From Hoylesella loescheii (GTDB lineage: Bacteria > Bacteroidota > Bacteroidia > Bacteroidales > Bacteroidaceae), in assembly GCA_021531755.1 (NCBI GenBank), contig JADYUK010000003.1, positions 186,001 through 250,000 on the forward strand: 64,000 nt of DNA. Direction: 5' to 3'. A model generated the notes under the pieces. That model saw only the letters and a program-made list of their open reading frames with translations. It ran no database searches and was not told where the DNA came from. This document shows, one piece after another, positions 1 to 7,870 of this stretch; position 1 is the first letter of the stretch; each line of letters begins with the position of its first letter. A program made the position numbers and the translations under genes.

Positions 1-669
1 GTCAACCACGCCCTCTACCGCCGCACACTGAAACGCTCGCTCGATGAGATATTCGAGAAGGAGCAGCCATGGATGAAAGACTGTATCGAGGGCAAGGTCT
101 TCGGCATCGGTCTGGAGTCCTTCACAGTAGGCTCACACGATTTCTACACAGCATATGCCGCACAGCACGGCAAGCTCCTCACCATCGACACAGGCCACTA
201 CCATCCAACAGAGTCGCCAGCCGACAAGGTGAGCGCTGTGCTGCCATTCCTCCCAGAGCTCATGCTCCACGTCTCACGCCCTGTCCGCTGGGACTCAGAC
301 CATGTGACCATCATGGACGACCAGACCCAGGAGCTCTTCTTCGAGATAGTACGCGCCGACGCCCTTGACCGTGTCCACTACGGCCTTGACTTCTTCGACG
401 GCTCCATCAACCGCCTTGGAGCCTATGTCATCGGCTCACGTGCGGCCCAGAAGTGCATGCTGCGCGCTCTCCTTGAGCCACGTGCCGAGATATCAAGACT
501 CGAGCTTGCAGGCGAGGGCTACAAGGTGCTCGCACTCATCGAGGAGCAGAAGGCAATGCCATGGCAGGCTGTCTACGACGAGTTCTGTGTGCGCAATGAT
601 GTGCCTGTCGGACAGGAGTTCATCGCCGACATAGACAAGTACACAGCAGAGGTGATAAGCAAGAGATAA
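1..669 (+). CDS. rhaA: L-rhamnose isomerase, C-terminal part (5' end outside window)
   Basis: Converts L-rhamnose to L-rhamnulose in the cytoplasm, the first step of rhamnose catabolism. The reading frame is open from base 1 and ends at TAA 667-669, so about 222 residues of a roughly 420-residue family are visible. Visible family features are the metal/substrate segment with DTGHYHPTES, the HVSRPVRWDSDHV stretch and the conserved LDFFDGSINR. It lies upstream of a sugar permease and rhaD in the same direction, which supports a rhamnose operon; the kinase is presumably left of the window. Identification comes from recognising these motifs and the neighbours. Confidence 0.93.
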   Translation, partial: VNHALYRRTLKRSLDEIFEKEQPWMKDCIEGKVFGIGLESFTVGSHDFYTAYAAQHGKLLTIDTGHYHPTESPADKVSAVLPFLPELMLHVSRPVRWDSDHVTIMDDQTQELFFEIVRADALDRVHYGLDFFDGSINRLGAYVIGSRAAQKCMLRALLEPRAEISRLELAGEGYKVLALIEEQKAMPWQAVYDEFCVRNDVPVGQEFIADIDKYTAEVISKR

Positions 670-678
670 ACAACAGAG

Positions 679-732
679 ACTCCCGCAGGCAGTTACCACA
701 CACAAGAGGGTGGGGGAAGATGCTGCGGGAGT
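679..732 (+). promoter_or_regulatory. Intercistronic hairpin between rhaA and the permease gene
   Basis: ACTCCCGCAG at 679-688 is perfectly complementary to CTGCGGGAGT at 723-732. No T-run follows, so it is more likely an mRNA processing, stability or partial attenuation element than a full terminator. Confidence 0.4.
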
Positions 733-783
733 CGCCTGGCATTATGCCCTAAGGGCAGTATATACTATCCTGAAAAGACAAAA

Positions 784-2130
784 ATGAGCAATAAAAGCAG
801 TTTGAAGAGCACCATCGCGGTGTCTCTGACCAATTATCTCGACGCTGGAGCCATCGTGGCAGGAGCCAGCGGACTGACCTTGTGGCAGAAGTACCTTGGG
901 CTTACGGAGATACATCTCGGATGGCTCAACTTCATCAGCGCCAACTGCCTCGGTGCCGCCCTCGGTGCCATCATAGGCGGATTCCTCGCCGACAAGTACG
1001 GACGTAAGTTCATATACACATACAATCTCCTCGTGTATATGCTCGGTGTGCTCCTCGTCATGTTCTCAGTCAACTTCCCCATGCTCCTCGCGGGATTCCT
1101 CGTGACAGGCATATCGGTAGGCATCGGCGTGCCAGCATCGTGGACATACATATCCGAGAGCTCAGAGATTAACAACCGTGGCCGCAATATCTGCATCTCA
1201 CAGATGTCGTGGGGTGTCGGCCCGATGATAATCCTCCTCCTCGGCATGTTCTTCGCCCCTGGAGGCTATCTCTTCGGATGGGTGGAGAGTCTCGCCACAT
1301 CTGTCATCGGCACAGGCGCAGCGGAGGATGCCATCAATGTCTTCAGCTCACGCCTTGTATTCTTCTCCCTCTTCGTCGTCGCCTTCATAGCATGGAACAT
1401 GCAGCGGAGACTTGAGGAGAGCGCAGAGTGGAAGGCAAGCAAGAAAGAGGCCATGGCACGCGGGGAGAAGACCGGACTGATACACTCTTTCGGAGTGCTC
1501 TTCACCAACAAGACAGCCGTCAAGACAGTCTGCTTCCTCGCCGGTATATACCTGACATGGAACCTCGTTGCCTCTGTCATGGGATTCTTCCAGCCACATA
1601 TCTATGAGACAGCCGGAGGCGTCACCAACGAGCAGGCAAACTGGATGAACTGCATTCAGTGGGCAATCATCGTCGGCACAACATTCATAACATCACAGCT
1701 CATCGACAAGATGAGCCACAAGGTGCTCTACGTCATAGGCCTCCTGTTCTCGCTCAGCGCATGGTTCATCATCGTGGGCATCGGCGTCGGAGGTCCTGCC
1801 GGACTCTGGTCGTTCGCCATCCTGTGGGGCATACAGGGCGGTATATCCGTACAGATATTCTACGCGCTGTGGGGCACAGAGCTCTTCCCCGCAAAGTTCC
1901 GTGCCGGAGCACAGGGACTGATGTTCTTCATCGTGCGCGGACTCTCTGCCGTCTGGGGCCTCATATTCGCCTCTATTTACGGAGAGAACGGCGAGGGATT
2001 CACCATCGCAGCATACTGCATGATAGCCCTGCTCCTCGTGTCGCTCATTGTCGGATTCGTCGGATGCCCACAGACACGCGGCAAATCGCTCGAGCAGATA
2101 ACACGAGAGCGCTACGGCGACGAGGTCTGA
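784..2130 (+). CDS. MFS sugar transporter, probable L-rhamnose permease
   Basis: A 448-residue inner-membrane transporter with about 12 hydrophobic segments. It has the MFS signature GGFLADKYGRK near residue 66 and the C-terminal PQTRGKSLEQI, matching the PETKGRSLEEI motif of the sugar-porter family. It sits between rhaA and rhaD on the same strand, so rhamnose (or a rhamnose-containing product) is the likely substrate; that is inference from context. Well-studied rhamnose permeases of the RhaT type belong to a different superfamily, so this is a non-orthologous solution. The ATG at 784 follows the rhaA stop by 114 bases and directly precedes a hydrophobic first helix. Confidence 0.85.
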   Translation: MSNKSSLKSTIAVSLTNYLDAGAIVAGASGLTLWQKYLGLTEIHLGWLNFISANCLGAALGAIIGGFLADKYGRKFIYTYNLLVYMLGVLLVMFSVNFPMLLAGFLVTGISVGIGVPASWTYISESSEINNRGRNICISQMSWGVGPMIILLLGMFFAPGGYLFGWVESLATSVIGTGAAEDAINVFSSRLVFFSLFVVAFIAWNMQRRLEESAEWKASKKEAMARGEKTGLIHSFGVLFTNKTAVKTVCFLAGIYLTWNLVASVMGFFQPHIYETAGGVTNEQANWMNCIQWAIIVGTTFITSQLIDKMSHKVLYVIGLLFSLSAWFIIVGIGVGGPAGLWSFAILWGIQGGISVQIFYALWGTELFPAKFRAGAQGLMFFIVRGLSAVWGLIFASIYGENGEGFTIAAYCMIALLLVSLIVGFVGCPQTRGKSLEQITRERYGDEV

Positions 2131-2238
2131 CCCTCAATACTGTCCCGTGCCAGCCTTATACACACGGGGCGATAAACCCAAGACGCACCGCGTCACCACG
2201 GCGCGGAGAAACAAAAACATAAATAAACAACAGCCACA

Positions 2239-3060
2239 ATGAAAAGTATATTAGACGGCCGTCCCGGCCTTAAAGCAGTCATAGACCAGATAGCCGAAGT
2301 GACAGGATATCTCTGGCAGAAAGGATGGGCTGAGCGTAATGGAGGAAACATTACGGTCAACATAACAGAGTTCGTCGACGACGAGATGCGCAGCATGCCT
2401 GCAATAGCACCCGTCAAACAGATAGGCAAGACCCTGCCTTACCTGCATGGCAAATACTTCTACGCCAAGGGAACAGGCAAGCGCATGCGCGACCTCGCAC
2501 GCTGGCCGATGCAGAACGGCTCCATCATACGCATCTGCGAGGACTGCGCATCGTACGAGATTATAGCCGACGAGCCAGTCGCCCCGACAAGCGAGCTGCC
2601 ATCACACCTCGCCCTGCAGGACTATCTCCTCTCCACAGGCTCGACATACAAGGCCACACTGCATACCCACCCGATAGAGCTCGTCGCGATGTCACACATA
2701 CGCCGTTTCCTGAAAGACGACGAGATGACACGCGTCCTGTGGTCCATGATACCTGAGACACTCGCCTTCGCCCCTCTCGGCATAGGCATCGTGCCATACG
2801 CCATGCCAGGCTCGATAGAGCTGGCCGACGCCACACTCGAGCAGATAAAGCTGCACGACGTGGTGCTCTGGGAGAAGCACGGCACAGTAGCTGTCGGCAC
2901 TGACATCATGGACGCGTTCGACCAGACAGATGTCCTCTGCAAGGCTGCCAATATCTATATGTGCGCACGCAACATGGGGTCTGAGCCCGACGGCATGACA
3001 CGCGAGGAGATGGAGGATATACAGAAGACATTCAATCTCCCAAAGACACGCCCATGCTGA
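2239..3060 (+). CDS. rhaD: Rhamnulose-1-phosphate aldolase
   Basis: Zn-dependent class II aldolase that splits L-rhamnulose-1-phosphate into dihydroxyacetone phosphate and L-lactaldehyde. The 273-residue length fits the family. Visible features are NGGNITV near residue 33, the catalytic Glu region TSELPSHLALQDYL, the zinc ligands in HTHP (residues about 141-143) and the third His in WEKHGTVAVG. It is the last gene of the visible rhamnose operon, 108 bases after the permease. No lactaldehyde reductase or dehydrogenase follows, so that step must be encoded elsewhere. Confidence 0.95.
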   Translation: MKSILDGRPGLKAVIDQIAEVTGYLWQKGWAERNGGNITVNITEFVDDEMRSMPAIAPVKQIGKTLPYLHGKYFYAKGTGKRMRDLARWPMQNGSIIRICEDCASYEIIADEPVAPTSELPSHLALQDYLLSTGSTYKATLHTHPIELVAMSHIRRFLKDDEMTRVLWSMIPETLAFAPLGIGIVPYAMPGSIELADATLEQIKLHDVVLWEKHGTVAVGTDIMDAFDQTDVLCKAANIYMCARNMGSEPDGMTREEMEDIQKTFNLPKTRPC

Positions 3061-3155
3061 TGTGGCCGCTATATAAGCAGGCTGTGCAGGGACTGTATAC
3101 AAATTCTGCACACCTGCTTGTCACAGCTGATATGACTTAACCCACAATAAACGTT

Positions 3156-3344
3156 ATGAACAAACGACTGACACGCTCTACAACCGACGTCAAGCTATGT
3201 GGCGTCTGTGCAGGAATAGCCGAATACTTCGGCATTGACCCCACGCTCGTGCGCATAGCCTATGCCGTGATAATGGTGTTCTCGGCATTCGTGCCTTGCA
3301 TCGTGCTGTATTTGCTCCTATCCATGATAGTGCCTAAGGCATAA
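3156..3344 (+). CDS. PspC-domain small membrane protein
   Basis: A 62-residue protein consisting of one PspC domain: the N-terminal LTRSTTDVKLCGVCAGIAEY segment, the conserved FGIDPTLVRIAYA, and one transmembrane helix at about residues 38-59. Such stand-alone PspC proteins are common in Bacteroidetes, and their relation to membrane-stress signalling is only inferred from phage-shock PspC. It is 95 bases downstream of rhaD and may be read from the same transcript, ending at the strong hairpin at 3382-3428. Confidence 0.85.
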   Translation: MNKRLTRSTTDVKLCGVCAGIAEYFGIDPTLVRIAYAVIMVFSAFVPCIVLYLLLSMIVPKA

Positions 3345-3381
3345 CACACCGGCTTTACAGCAAGGCATACAATACCATAAG

Positions 3382-3428
3382 CGAGAGGGACAGGTGGACG
3401 CATCACTGCGTGCCATCTGTCCCTCTCG
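3382..3428 (+). terminator. Terminator-like hairpin after the rhamnose/PspC genes
   Basis: CGAGAGGGACAGGTGG (3382-3397) pairs with CCATCTGTCCCTCTCG (3413-3428), 16 pairs with one G-U, topped by ACGCA/TGCGT. No long T-run follows, but stem length and position fit transcript-end formation. Confidence 0.6.
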
Positions 3429-3521
3429 TCACATATAGCAATAACTGTCAGGAGAAACTATTGGATATGATGCAATTTATACTAATGCATTTTGTGGCAT
3501 ATATGTTTATAATGCAAGTAT

Positions 3522-3857
3522 TTATATAGTGTTACCTTCCTTTACGAAGACGATTAATACATAAAATAATAGTAACATAATAGATAAAAATAATGCATGA
3601 ATGAAAGAACTCAGGTTAGTAATATTTCCATTTTGTTCTTTGTATATTTTCACCATCCCTGTTATTAATAACGCTAATGAAATAATCGATAGTATGGCAC
3701 CTACATGGTTAAAGGTAACCTTGTTTAGAAACATGCCAATGGATTGCAATATATAAACAATGCTATTAATCGTCTGTCCTTGGTCCAAATATTTATTTAT
3801 TTTATATTGTTTCATGATACATTTATATTTCATCTTAATCACCAAGACAATCAACAA
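3522..3857 (-). CDS. Hypothetical small membrane protein
   Basis: An AT-rich frame of 111 residues, or 97-103 if one of the later Met codons is used, for example the one before KQYKINKYLDQ. Three hydrophobic stretches are visible: a weak one around residues 30-45, a clear one (VGAILSIISLALLITGMV) and a C-terminal one (IHALFLSIMLLLFYVLIVFV). No family was recognised. Base composition is much poorer in GC than the rhamnose genes and matches the AT-rich island that starts here, so recent acquisition is plausible. It could be a fortuitous frame, but the membrane-like pattern argues for a real gene. Confidence 0.5.
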   Translation of the reverse strand: MLIVLVIKMKYKCIMKQYKINKYLDQGQTINSIVYILQSIGMFLNKVTFNHVGAILSIISLALLITGMVKIYKEQNGNITNLSSFIHALFLSIMLLLFYVLIVFVKEGNTI

Positions 3858-4190
3858 AACTGTAAATTGTTACCGCAAGACCAAGATAATGCCTTCCGAT
3901 GGTTCTTATAAATGGGATCCTTAATTCCGCAACACTTTATTTTATTTATAAGTTCCTGAGCAACAAAAAGTTCTTGCTTGTGGCAAGCGGCAAAGCCGAG
4001 CGCTCATGATTTTGCCATGTCAGATTCTTCACTTATCTTAGTGTTGCAATTCAAAACAAGCATAAATCGTAACAAGACATGACAAAGGTACAAATAAAAT
4101 CAGAAAAACTCACACCTTTTGGAGGCATTTTTTCAATCATGGAGCAATTTGACTCCATTATTTCACCTATTATCGACCACGGGTCACAGG

Positions 4191-4400
4191 GCGGGTCACA
4201 GGGACAGGTACCTTGGTTCACTCTTTCGGGTCGATTAACCTGTCCCCTATGATTCTGATGCAATTTTTTTTTCCCCCTTATTTTTTCTTTGGTAATATAA
4301 AAAATATTAACTTTGCATACGAGGGATATTTCCTTTGATGACATGTCGGAGCGGATTTTTTATTTCCCAATTGACGGTCAAAGGTCTTATCCCTCTTTCT
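4191..4400 (+). repeat. Dispersed ~205-bp repeat, copy A (full)
   Basis: It starts at GCGGGTCACAGGGACAGG and ends at CCCTCTTTCT. The left half is an inverted repeat, GGGACAGGT (4201-4209) / ACCTGTCCC, resembling REP-type palindromes. The middle is T-rich and carries TTTG (4288-4291) and TAACTTTG (4308-4315), a promoter-like pair with a short 16-base spacer. The right half is a hairpin, annotated separately. Further copies lie at 7025-7228 (full), 7248-7341 (right half) and 7427-7592 (right arm lost). Minus-strand frames crossing the copies are repeat sequence, not genes. Confidence 0.85.
4321..4395 (+). ncRNA. Candidate 75-nt hairpin RNA in repeat copy A
   Basis: GAGGGATA (4321-4328) pairs with TATCCCTC (4388-4395) and CCTTTGA (4332-4338) pairs with TCAAAGG (4378-4384), separated by a symmetric TTT/TCT internal loop. 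The 5' edge of the stem lies 6 bases after a TAACTTTG -7 element, where transcription would start, and the 3' edge is followed by TTTCTTT. Promoter, hairpin and T-rich end together suggest a self-contained small RNA. Transcription is inferred. Confidence 0.45.
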
Positions 4401-4449
4401 TTAATCAAAATTTTTCCTCAAATTCTTTCTTCATTTGATTTTTTTTGCC

Positions 4450-4457
4450 TATCTTTG
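4450..4457 (+). promoter_or_regulatory. -7 element for the structured leader RNA / BACON operon
   Basis: TATCTTTG followed by CAACG matches TAnnTTTG. The -33 region is T-rich (TTTCTT near 4426-4430) without a clean TTTG at the usual distance; TTTG at 4434 is only 12 bases away. Confidence 0.5.
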
Positions 4458-4463
4458 CAACGT

Positions 4464-4816
4464 ATTCCACGCCGATGGCACGTAAGTGCCTGAAGGGTCA
4501 TATCTATAACGATAGATAGCGAAGTGGGAATTCATATATGGGAAAGGCGTTTATCTAACGCAAGTTCTTGACCACTGAAAGCCTAGGAAACTTATCAAGA
4601 TTCGTCAAAGAACCAGGCAACGATAGATGCCCATGTGTATTGAATATATCAGTACATCAAGCTTTATGCCCTTTTGTGTTCATGCAATGGGGTGTTATTG
4701 CTTGTGTGCATGTATTCATATCGGCGTGGGGTCTTAGTTGCTCGTTCTGACGAATTGGGCTATCCTAGGGCCTCAGTGGTGGAGCGAGTGACAGGTAAGA
4801 TTCTCCACGCTTTTTT
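4464..4816 (+). ncRNA. Structured leader RNA or stand-alone ncRNA upstream of the BACON lipoprotein
   Basis: A chain of hairpins with perfect or near-perfect arms: GGCAC/GTGCC (4477-4490, GTAA loop), TATCTAT/ATAGATA (4501-4518), GCGTT/AACGC (4547-4561), GTTCTTGAC/GTCAA-A-GAAC (4564-4613), GGCA/TGCC (4616-4631), TGTATTGA/TCAGTACA (4636-4656) and CATGCA/TGCATG (4681-4712). A long-range stem GCGTGG (4724-4729) / CCACGC (4805-4810), extended by TCTTA/TAAGA, is followed by TTTTTT, an intrinsic terminator. CCACGCC at 4467-4473 can instead pair with GGCGTGG at 4723-4729, so a terminator/antiterminator switch is possible. No known riboswitch class was recognised. Confidence 0.6.
4724..4816 (+). terminator. 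Intrinsic terminator closing the leader RNA
   Basis: The stem GCGTGG/CCACGC (4724-4729 with 4805-4810) is reinforced by TCTTA (4732-4736) / TAAGA (4796-4800) and CTCG/CGAG inside the loop. Six T residues at 4811-4816 follow immediately. It ends 67 bases before the BACON gene start. Confidence 0.55.
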
Positions 4817-4882
4817 CGTATATAGACAATATGTTTTTTATAAAGGTCGAGACTAGGAGAGTCGGCAGACAGAGACATTATT

Positions 4883-5665
4883 ATGAGAAAATTAAAGTAC
4901 TGCGCTCCACTATTATTTGTAATTTTGAGCTTAGTGAGTTGTAGTGAGGAGCTCTCTATGTGGAAACTTGCCGAAGGCGAGATTGATTGTCAGCTCGAAA
5001 CATCAAAAGACATTATTCCGTATAGCGGAGACACTTTTACGATGAACGTAAAGTCGAACACGTCGTGGAAGGTTTCAACACCTGTATGGATGACAGCAAA
5101 CCCATCTGAGGGAACTGGCAGCGGTGTCGTAACAATTGACGTTGCAAGAAGTACAGAATCACAGCAGCGTAACGGGAAAATATCAGTGATGTTTTCAAGT
5201 GATCCTGACAACAACATAGCAGGAGAACTCTCCAAAGAAATGTATGTCAAACAAGAAGCGTATTGGGAGAGTGTGAGAGTAACAATTTCAGAAGCATGTA
5301 TCCGCACTCACAAATACCCCAAGGTCAACAAATATGATGCGGGTTACTCTGTTACATACACTGTCGAGTCGGATTTGCCAGACGATGAATTTAAAAAGTT
5401 GGTGTCAGGGACACATTTACAGTTGAGATACCTGATAGCAGACGTGTGGACTGGGCACTACTATGAATTCAGAGATTATTATTATCTGATACCAGACATC
5501 AATATGTCACGTGGTACACACACCGTATCTAATGACAAATGGATTGTTGCATCAGAACATAAGATATCTGCACACGCCAGTTCATGTGTTGCAGAGATAG
5601 CATGTAAATTGTATGGGAAAAATATCATATTTGCAAAAACGAGAATAGAAAACTTAGAATATTAA
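4883..5665 (+). CDS. BACON-domain lipoprotein
   Basis: A 260-residue surface or periplasmic lipoprotein. The signal peptide MRKLKYCAPLLFVILSLVSC has its lipobox Cys at residue 20. Residues about 45-125 form a BACON domain (IPYSGDTFTMNVKSNTSWKV, a conserved W pair, then the VTIDV segment); the remaining C-terminal part was not recognised. BACON domains are often implicated in glycan or mucin contact, but binding here is inference. The outer-membrane barrel gene starts 4 bases after its stop, so the two are co-transcribed. The gene is AT-rich relative to the chromosome and follows the structured leader RNA. Confidence 0.8.
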   Translation: MRKLKYCAPLLFVILSLVSCSEELSMWKLAEGEIDCQLETSKDIIPYSGDTFTMNVKSNTSWKVSTPVWMTANPSEGTGSGVVTIDVARSTESQQRNGKISVMFSSDPDNNIAGELSKEMYVKQEAYWESVRVTISEACIRTHKYPKVNKYDAGYSVTYTVESDLPDDEFKKLVSGTHLQLRYLIADVWTGHYYEFRDYYYLIPDINMSRGTHTVSNDKWIVASEHKISAHASSCVAEIACKLYGKNIIFAKTRIENLEY

Positions 5666-5669
5666 AAAC

Positions 5670-6950
5670 ATGAAATCAACAATAACAATAATAGTTACGC
5701 TGTTAGTTTGTGCAAGTGCAAGCGCACAGACTGAGAATAATTCAAGATATAGCAATGACGGCACACACAAAGGTCTTGACTTGAGCCTCTCAGCCGGTTA
5801 CATCGGCGGGGTGGGCAGCAAGAACAAGGGAACAGGATATATACCTGTCGAGGCAAGTCTTGGAAAGCAAATCAATCAGAATTTGTATCTCGGATTGAGA
5901 TCAGGTGCATGGATCGGGACTGCTGATAAAGCGAAGCCACGAATACCTATTATGGCAGATTTTAAGTTGATGTTTCCCAATTCATCTTCAAAATCAACTA
6001 TAAAACCAATAATCAATGCCCGGCTTGGGTATTTGTTGAATACCCAAAGAAGTATAGGCGGAGGCTCTCAACATGTTGACGATGGAATGGGCGGAACAAT
6101 AGAGGTGGAGACAGAAGCAGTCAAGGTGCCCGACATGATTACAATGGAACTGTCTCCTGGAATACAAATACCACTCTCTAACACCACAGACTTCATTATT
6201 TCAGCAGGGTATGCCCATGGATTCAATACTGAAGGAGGCGGCAGCGGAGGATATTTTGTCTTGAAAACAGGTGTGAATTTCCATAAGAATGCAATGCGTC
6301 AGAAAAAGAAGAAGCCACGCAGAGAGAAAGTGCCAACCCGTAATCATGGATTGCAATACACTTTTGAAGCTGAAGGAAACTACTACGAAGGACTTGGAGT
6401 GGGTGGAAACTTTGTGATAACTTATAAGTTGAACCCTCACCTCAATTTTGGCATTGGCTGTGGATATCACCAGTTCTCGCCGTTTAAGGACGGTGCTTCT
6501 GAAGACATTCAGGTTATATATAATAATAACAAAGAAAGTTTTGACGGTTACATGGGGCACTCTAACTATATAACTGTATTCGGGCGAGGTGCATATAGGT
6601 TTACAGACAAACGTTTCTCTCCCTTTGTATCAGTAGATGGCGGTGTAAGATTGTACCAATGGCCTTCAGATGTGCCTTATTATGACTACAAATCATACTC
6701 TGACATGTTGGAAAAGGAGAAAACATCCTTATTTGTTTCTCCATCTATCGGATTGTCTTTGCGCACTTCTAATAATTCTTACATAGAACTGAAAGGCGGA
6801 TATAACTTATCAACACAGATGAAAGGACAAAAGGTAAATGATGGTGAGAATCTTTATATTGCAACACGCAGCAAAAACATGTCTTATCCATATCTGTCAT
6901 TGGGCTTCACACATACACTTGGAAAAAGAGGGAAACGCCCATCTTATTAA
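5670..6950 (+). CDS. Outer-membrane beta-barrel protein, paired with the BACON lipoprotein
   Basis: A 426-residue protein with a Sec signal peptide ending near ASASAQ. Alternating amphipathic strands rich in Gly and aromatics fill most of the chain, and the C-terminus ends in strand-like YPYLSLGFTHTLGKRG. A basic linker (QKKKKPRREKVP, about residue 210) separates two barrel-like or repeated halves, each opening with a similar strand pattern, so it may be an internal duplication. No specific transporter family is recognised. Its start lies 4 bases after the lipoprotein stop. Confidence 0.7.
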   Translation: MKSTITIIVTLLVCASASAQTENNSRYSNDGTHKGLDLSLSAGYIGGVGSKNKGTGYIPVEASLGKQINQNLYLGLRSGAWIGTADKAKPRIPIMADFKLMFPNSSSKSTIKPIINARLGYLLNTQRSIGGGSQHVDDGMGGTIEVETEAVKVPDMITMELSPGIQIPLSNTTDFIISAGYAHGFNTEGGGSGGYFVLKTGVNFHKNAMRQKKKKPRREKVPTRNHGLQYTFEAEGNYYEGLGVGGNFVITYKLNPHLNFGIGCGYHQFSPFKDGASEDIQVIYNNNKESFDGYMGHSNYITVFGRGAYRFTDKRFSPFVSVDGGVRLYQWPSDVPYYDYKSYSDMLEKEKTSLFVSPSIGLSLRTSNNSYIELKGGYNLSTQMKGQKVNDGENLYIATRSKNMSYPYLSLGFTHTLGKRGKRPSY

Positions 6951-7024
6951 CAGCGGCATTAAGATATATGAACGATTTGAATAAAAAAAGCGGATTAAAT
7001 TAGGATAAATCATATGATTTATCA

Positions 7025-7228
7025 GCGGGTCATAGGGACAGGTACCTTGGTTCACTCTTTCGGGTCGATTAACCTGTCCCCTATGATTCTGATGCATTTT
7101 TTCCCCTTATTTTTCTTTGGTAATATAAAAAATATTAACTTTGCATACGAGGGATATTTCCTTTGATGACATGTCGGAGTGGATTTTTTATTTCCCGATT
7201 GACGGTCAAAGGTCTTATCCCTCTTTCT
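7025..7228 (+). repeat. Dispersed ~205-bp repeat, copy B (full)
   Basis: Nearly identical to copy A at 4191-4400 and in the same orientation, including the GGGACAGGT/ACCTGTCCC palindrome, the TAACTTTG element at 7136-7143 and the hairpin. Copies A and B directly flank the leader RNA, BACON lipoprotein and barrel genes. Confidence 0.85.
7149..7223 (+). ncRNA. Candidate 75-nt hairpin RNA in repeat copy B
   Basis: Same design as in copy A: GAGGGATA (7149-7156) / TATCCCTC (7216-7223) and CCTTTGA/TCAAAGG arms intact, 6 bases downstream of TAACTTTG, followed by TTTCT. Loop bases differ slightly from copy A while the stems are unchanged. Confidence 0.45.
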
Positions 7229-7247
7229 CCTGACTTCATCACTTTAT

Positions 7248-7341
7248 TAATTTTGCATACGAGGGATATTTCCTTTGATGACATGTCGGAGCGGAAGGCT
7301 ATTCCCAATTGACGGTCAAAGGTTTTATCACTCTTTCTTTT
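7248..7341 (+). repeat. Dispersed repeat, partial copy (promoter element plus hairpin only)
   Basis: Keeps only the right half: TAATTTTG at 7248-7255 (still TAnnTTTG), GAGGGATA at 7261-7268, CCTTTGA/TCAAAGG intact and TATCACTC at 7326-7333 (one mismatch in the outer stem), then TTTCTTTTTTT. That the copy starts close to the -7 element suggests this half is the unit that matters. Confidence 0.75.
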
Positions 7342-7426
7342 TTTAAGGATGTAAAGCTTCTTTATCACAAACCATACATCCCTCCACTGTCTGTAGACAC
7401 ATGTGAGACATTCGTATAAAACAGGC

Positions 7427-7592
7427 CGGGGTCACAGGGACAGGTACCGTGGTTCACTCTTTCGGGTCGATTAACCTGTCCCCTATGATTCTTATTTTTT
7501 TCTTTGGTAATATAAAAAAATATTAACTTTGCACACGAGGGATATTTCCTTTGATGACATGTCCGAGTGGAGGGCTATTCCCAATTGACGGT
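7427..7592 (+). repeat. Dispersed repeat, copy C (3' arm lost)
   Basis: The palindrome half and TAACTTTG (7524-7531) are intact. GAGGGATA is at 7537-7544, but the sequence diverges after TTGACGGT, so the right arm of the hairpin is missing. Probably a decayed copy. Confidence 0.75.
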
Positions 7593-7762
7593 AAAATCAT
7601 GTCGAGAATCGTCGACCCTCTCAATGGTAATATCCTCGAAGAGGTCAAGGCGACAGTGAATGGAGTAATCTTCTTCTCACACCACCGCCCACTGATATAC
7701 CAGAACGCACTGATATACAGGATACAGAAAGCGTGACAGCTCCTTTTTTTTATGCTCAGCTT

Positions 7763-7834
7763 CCGGATGTTCTGGATGTTCCGGAACTTCTGGAACTTCT
7801 GGAATCTCTGGAACCCCCGGAACATCCGGAATCC
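7763..7834. repeat. Eight-unit 9-bp tandem array
   Basis: Eight consecutive 9-base units of the form CYGGAANYY, for example CCGGATGTT, CTGGATGTT, CCGGAACTT, CTGGAACTT. One plus-strand frame would read it as a three-residue repeat rich in Leu, Glu and Pro, but that frame (7733-7990) has no other gene-like feature. Confidence 0.8.
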
Positions 7835-7870
7835 CCCAGACCAGATTTCTTCTCGTCAGGTATTAATAAC

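Noticed and set aside
4051-4344. Minus-strand frames across the dispersed repeat (also 6897-7097, 7135-7368, 7523-7825)
   Set aside because: They share sequence only because they cross the same DNA repeat, have no family features, and change with each copy.
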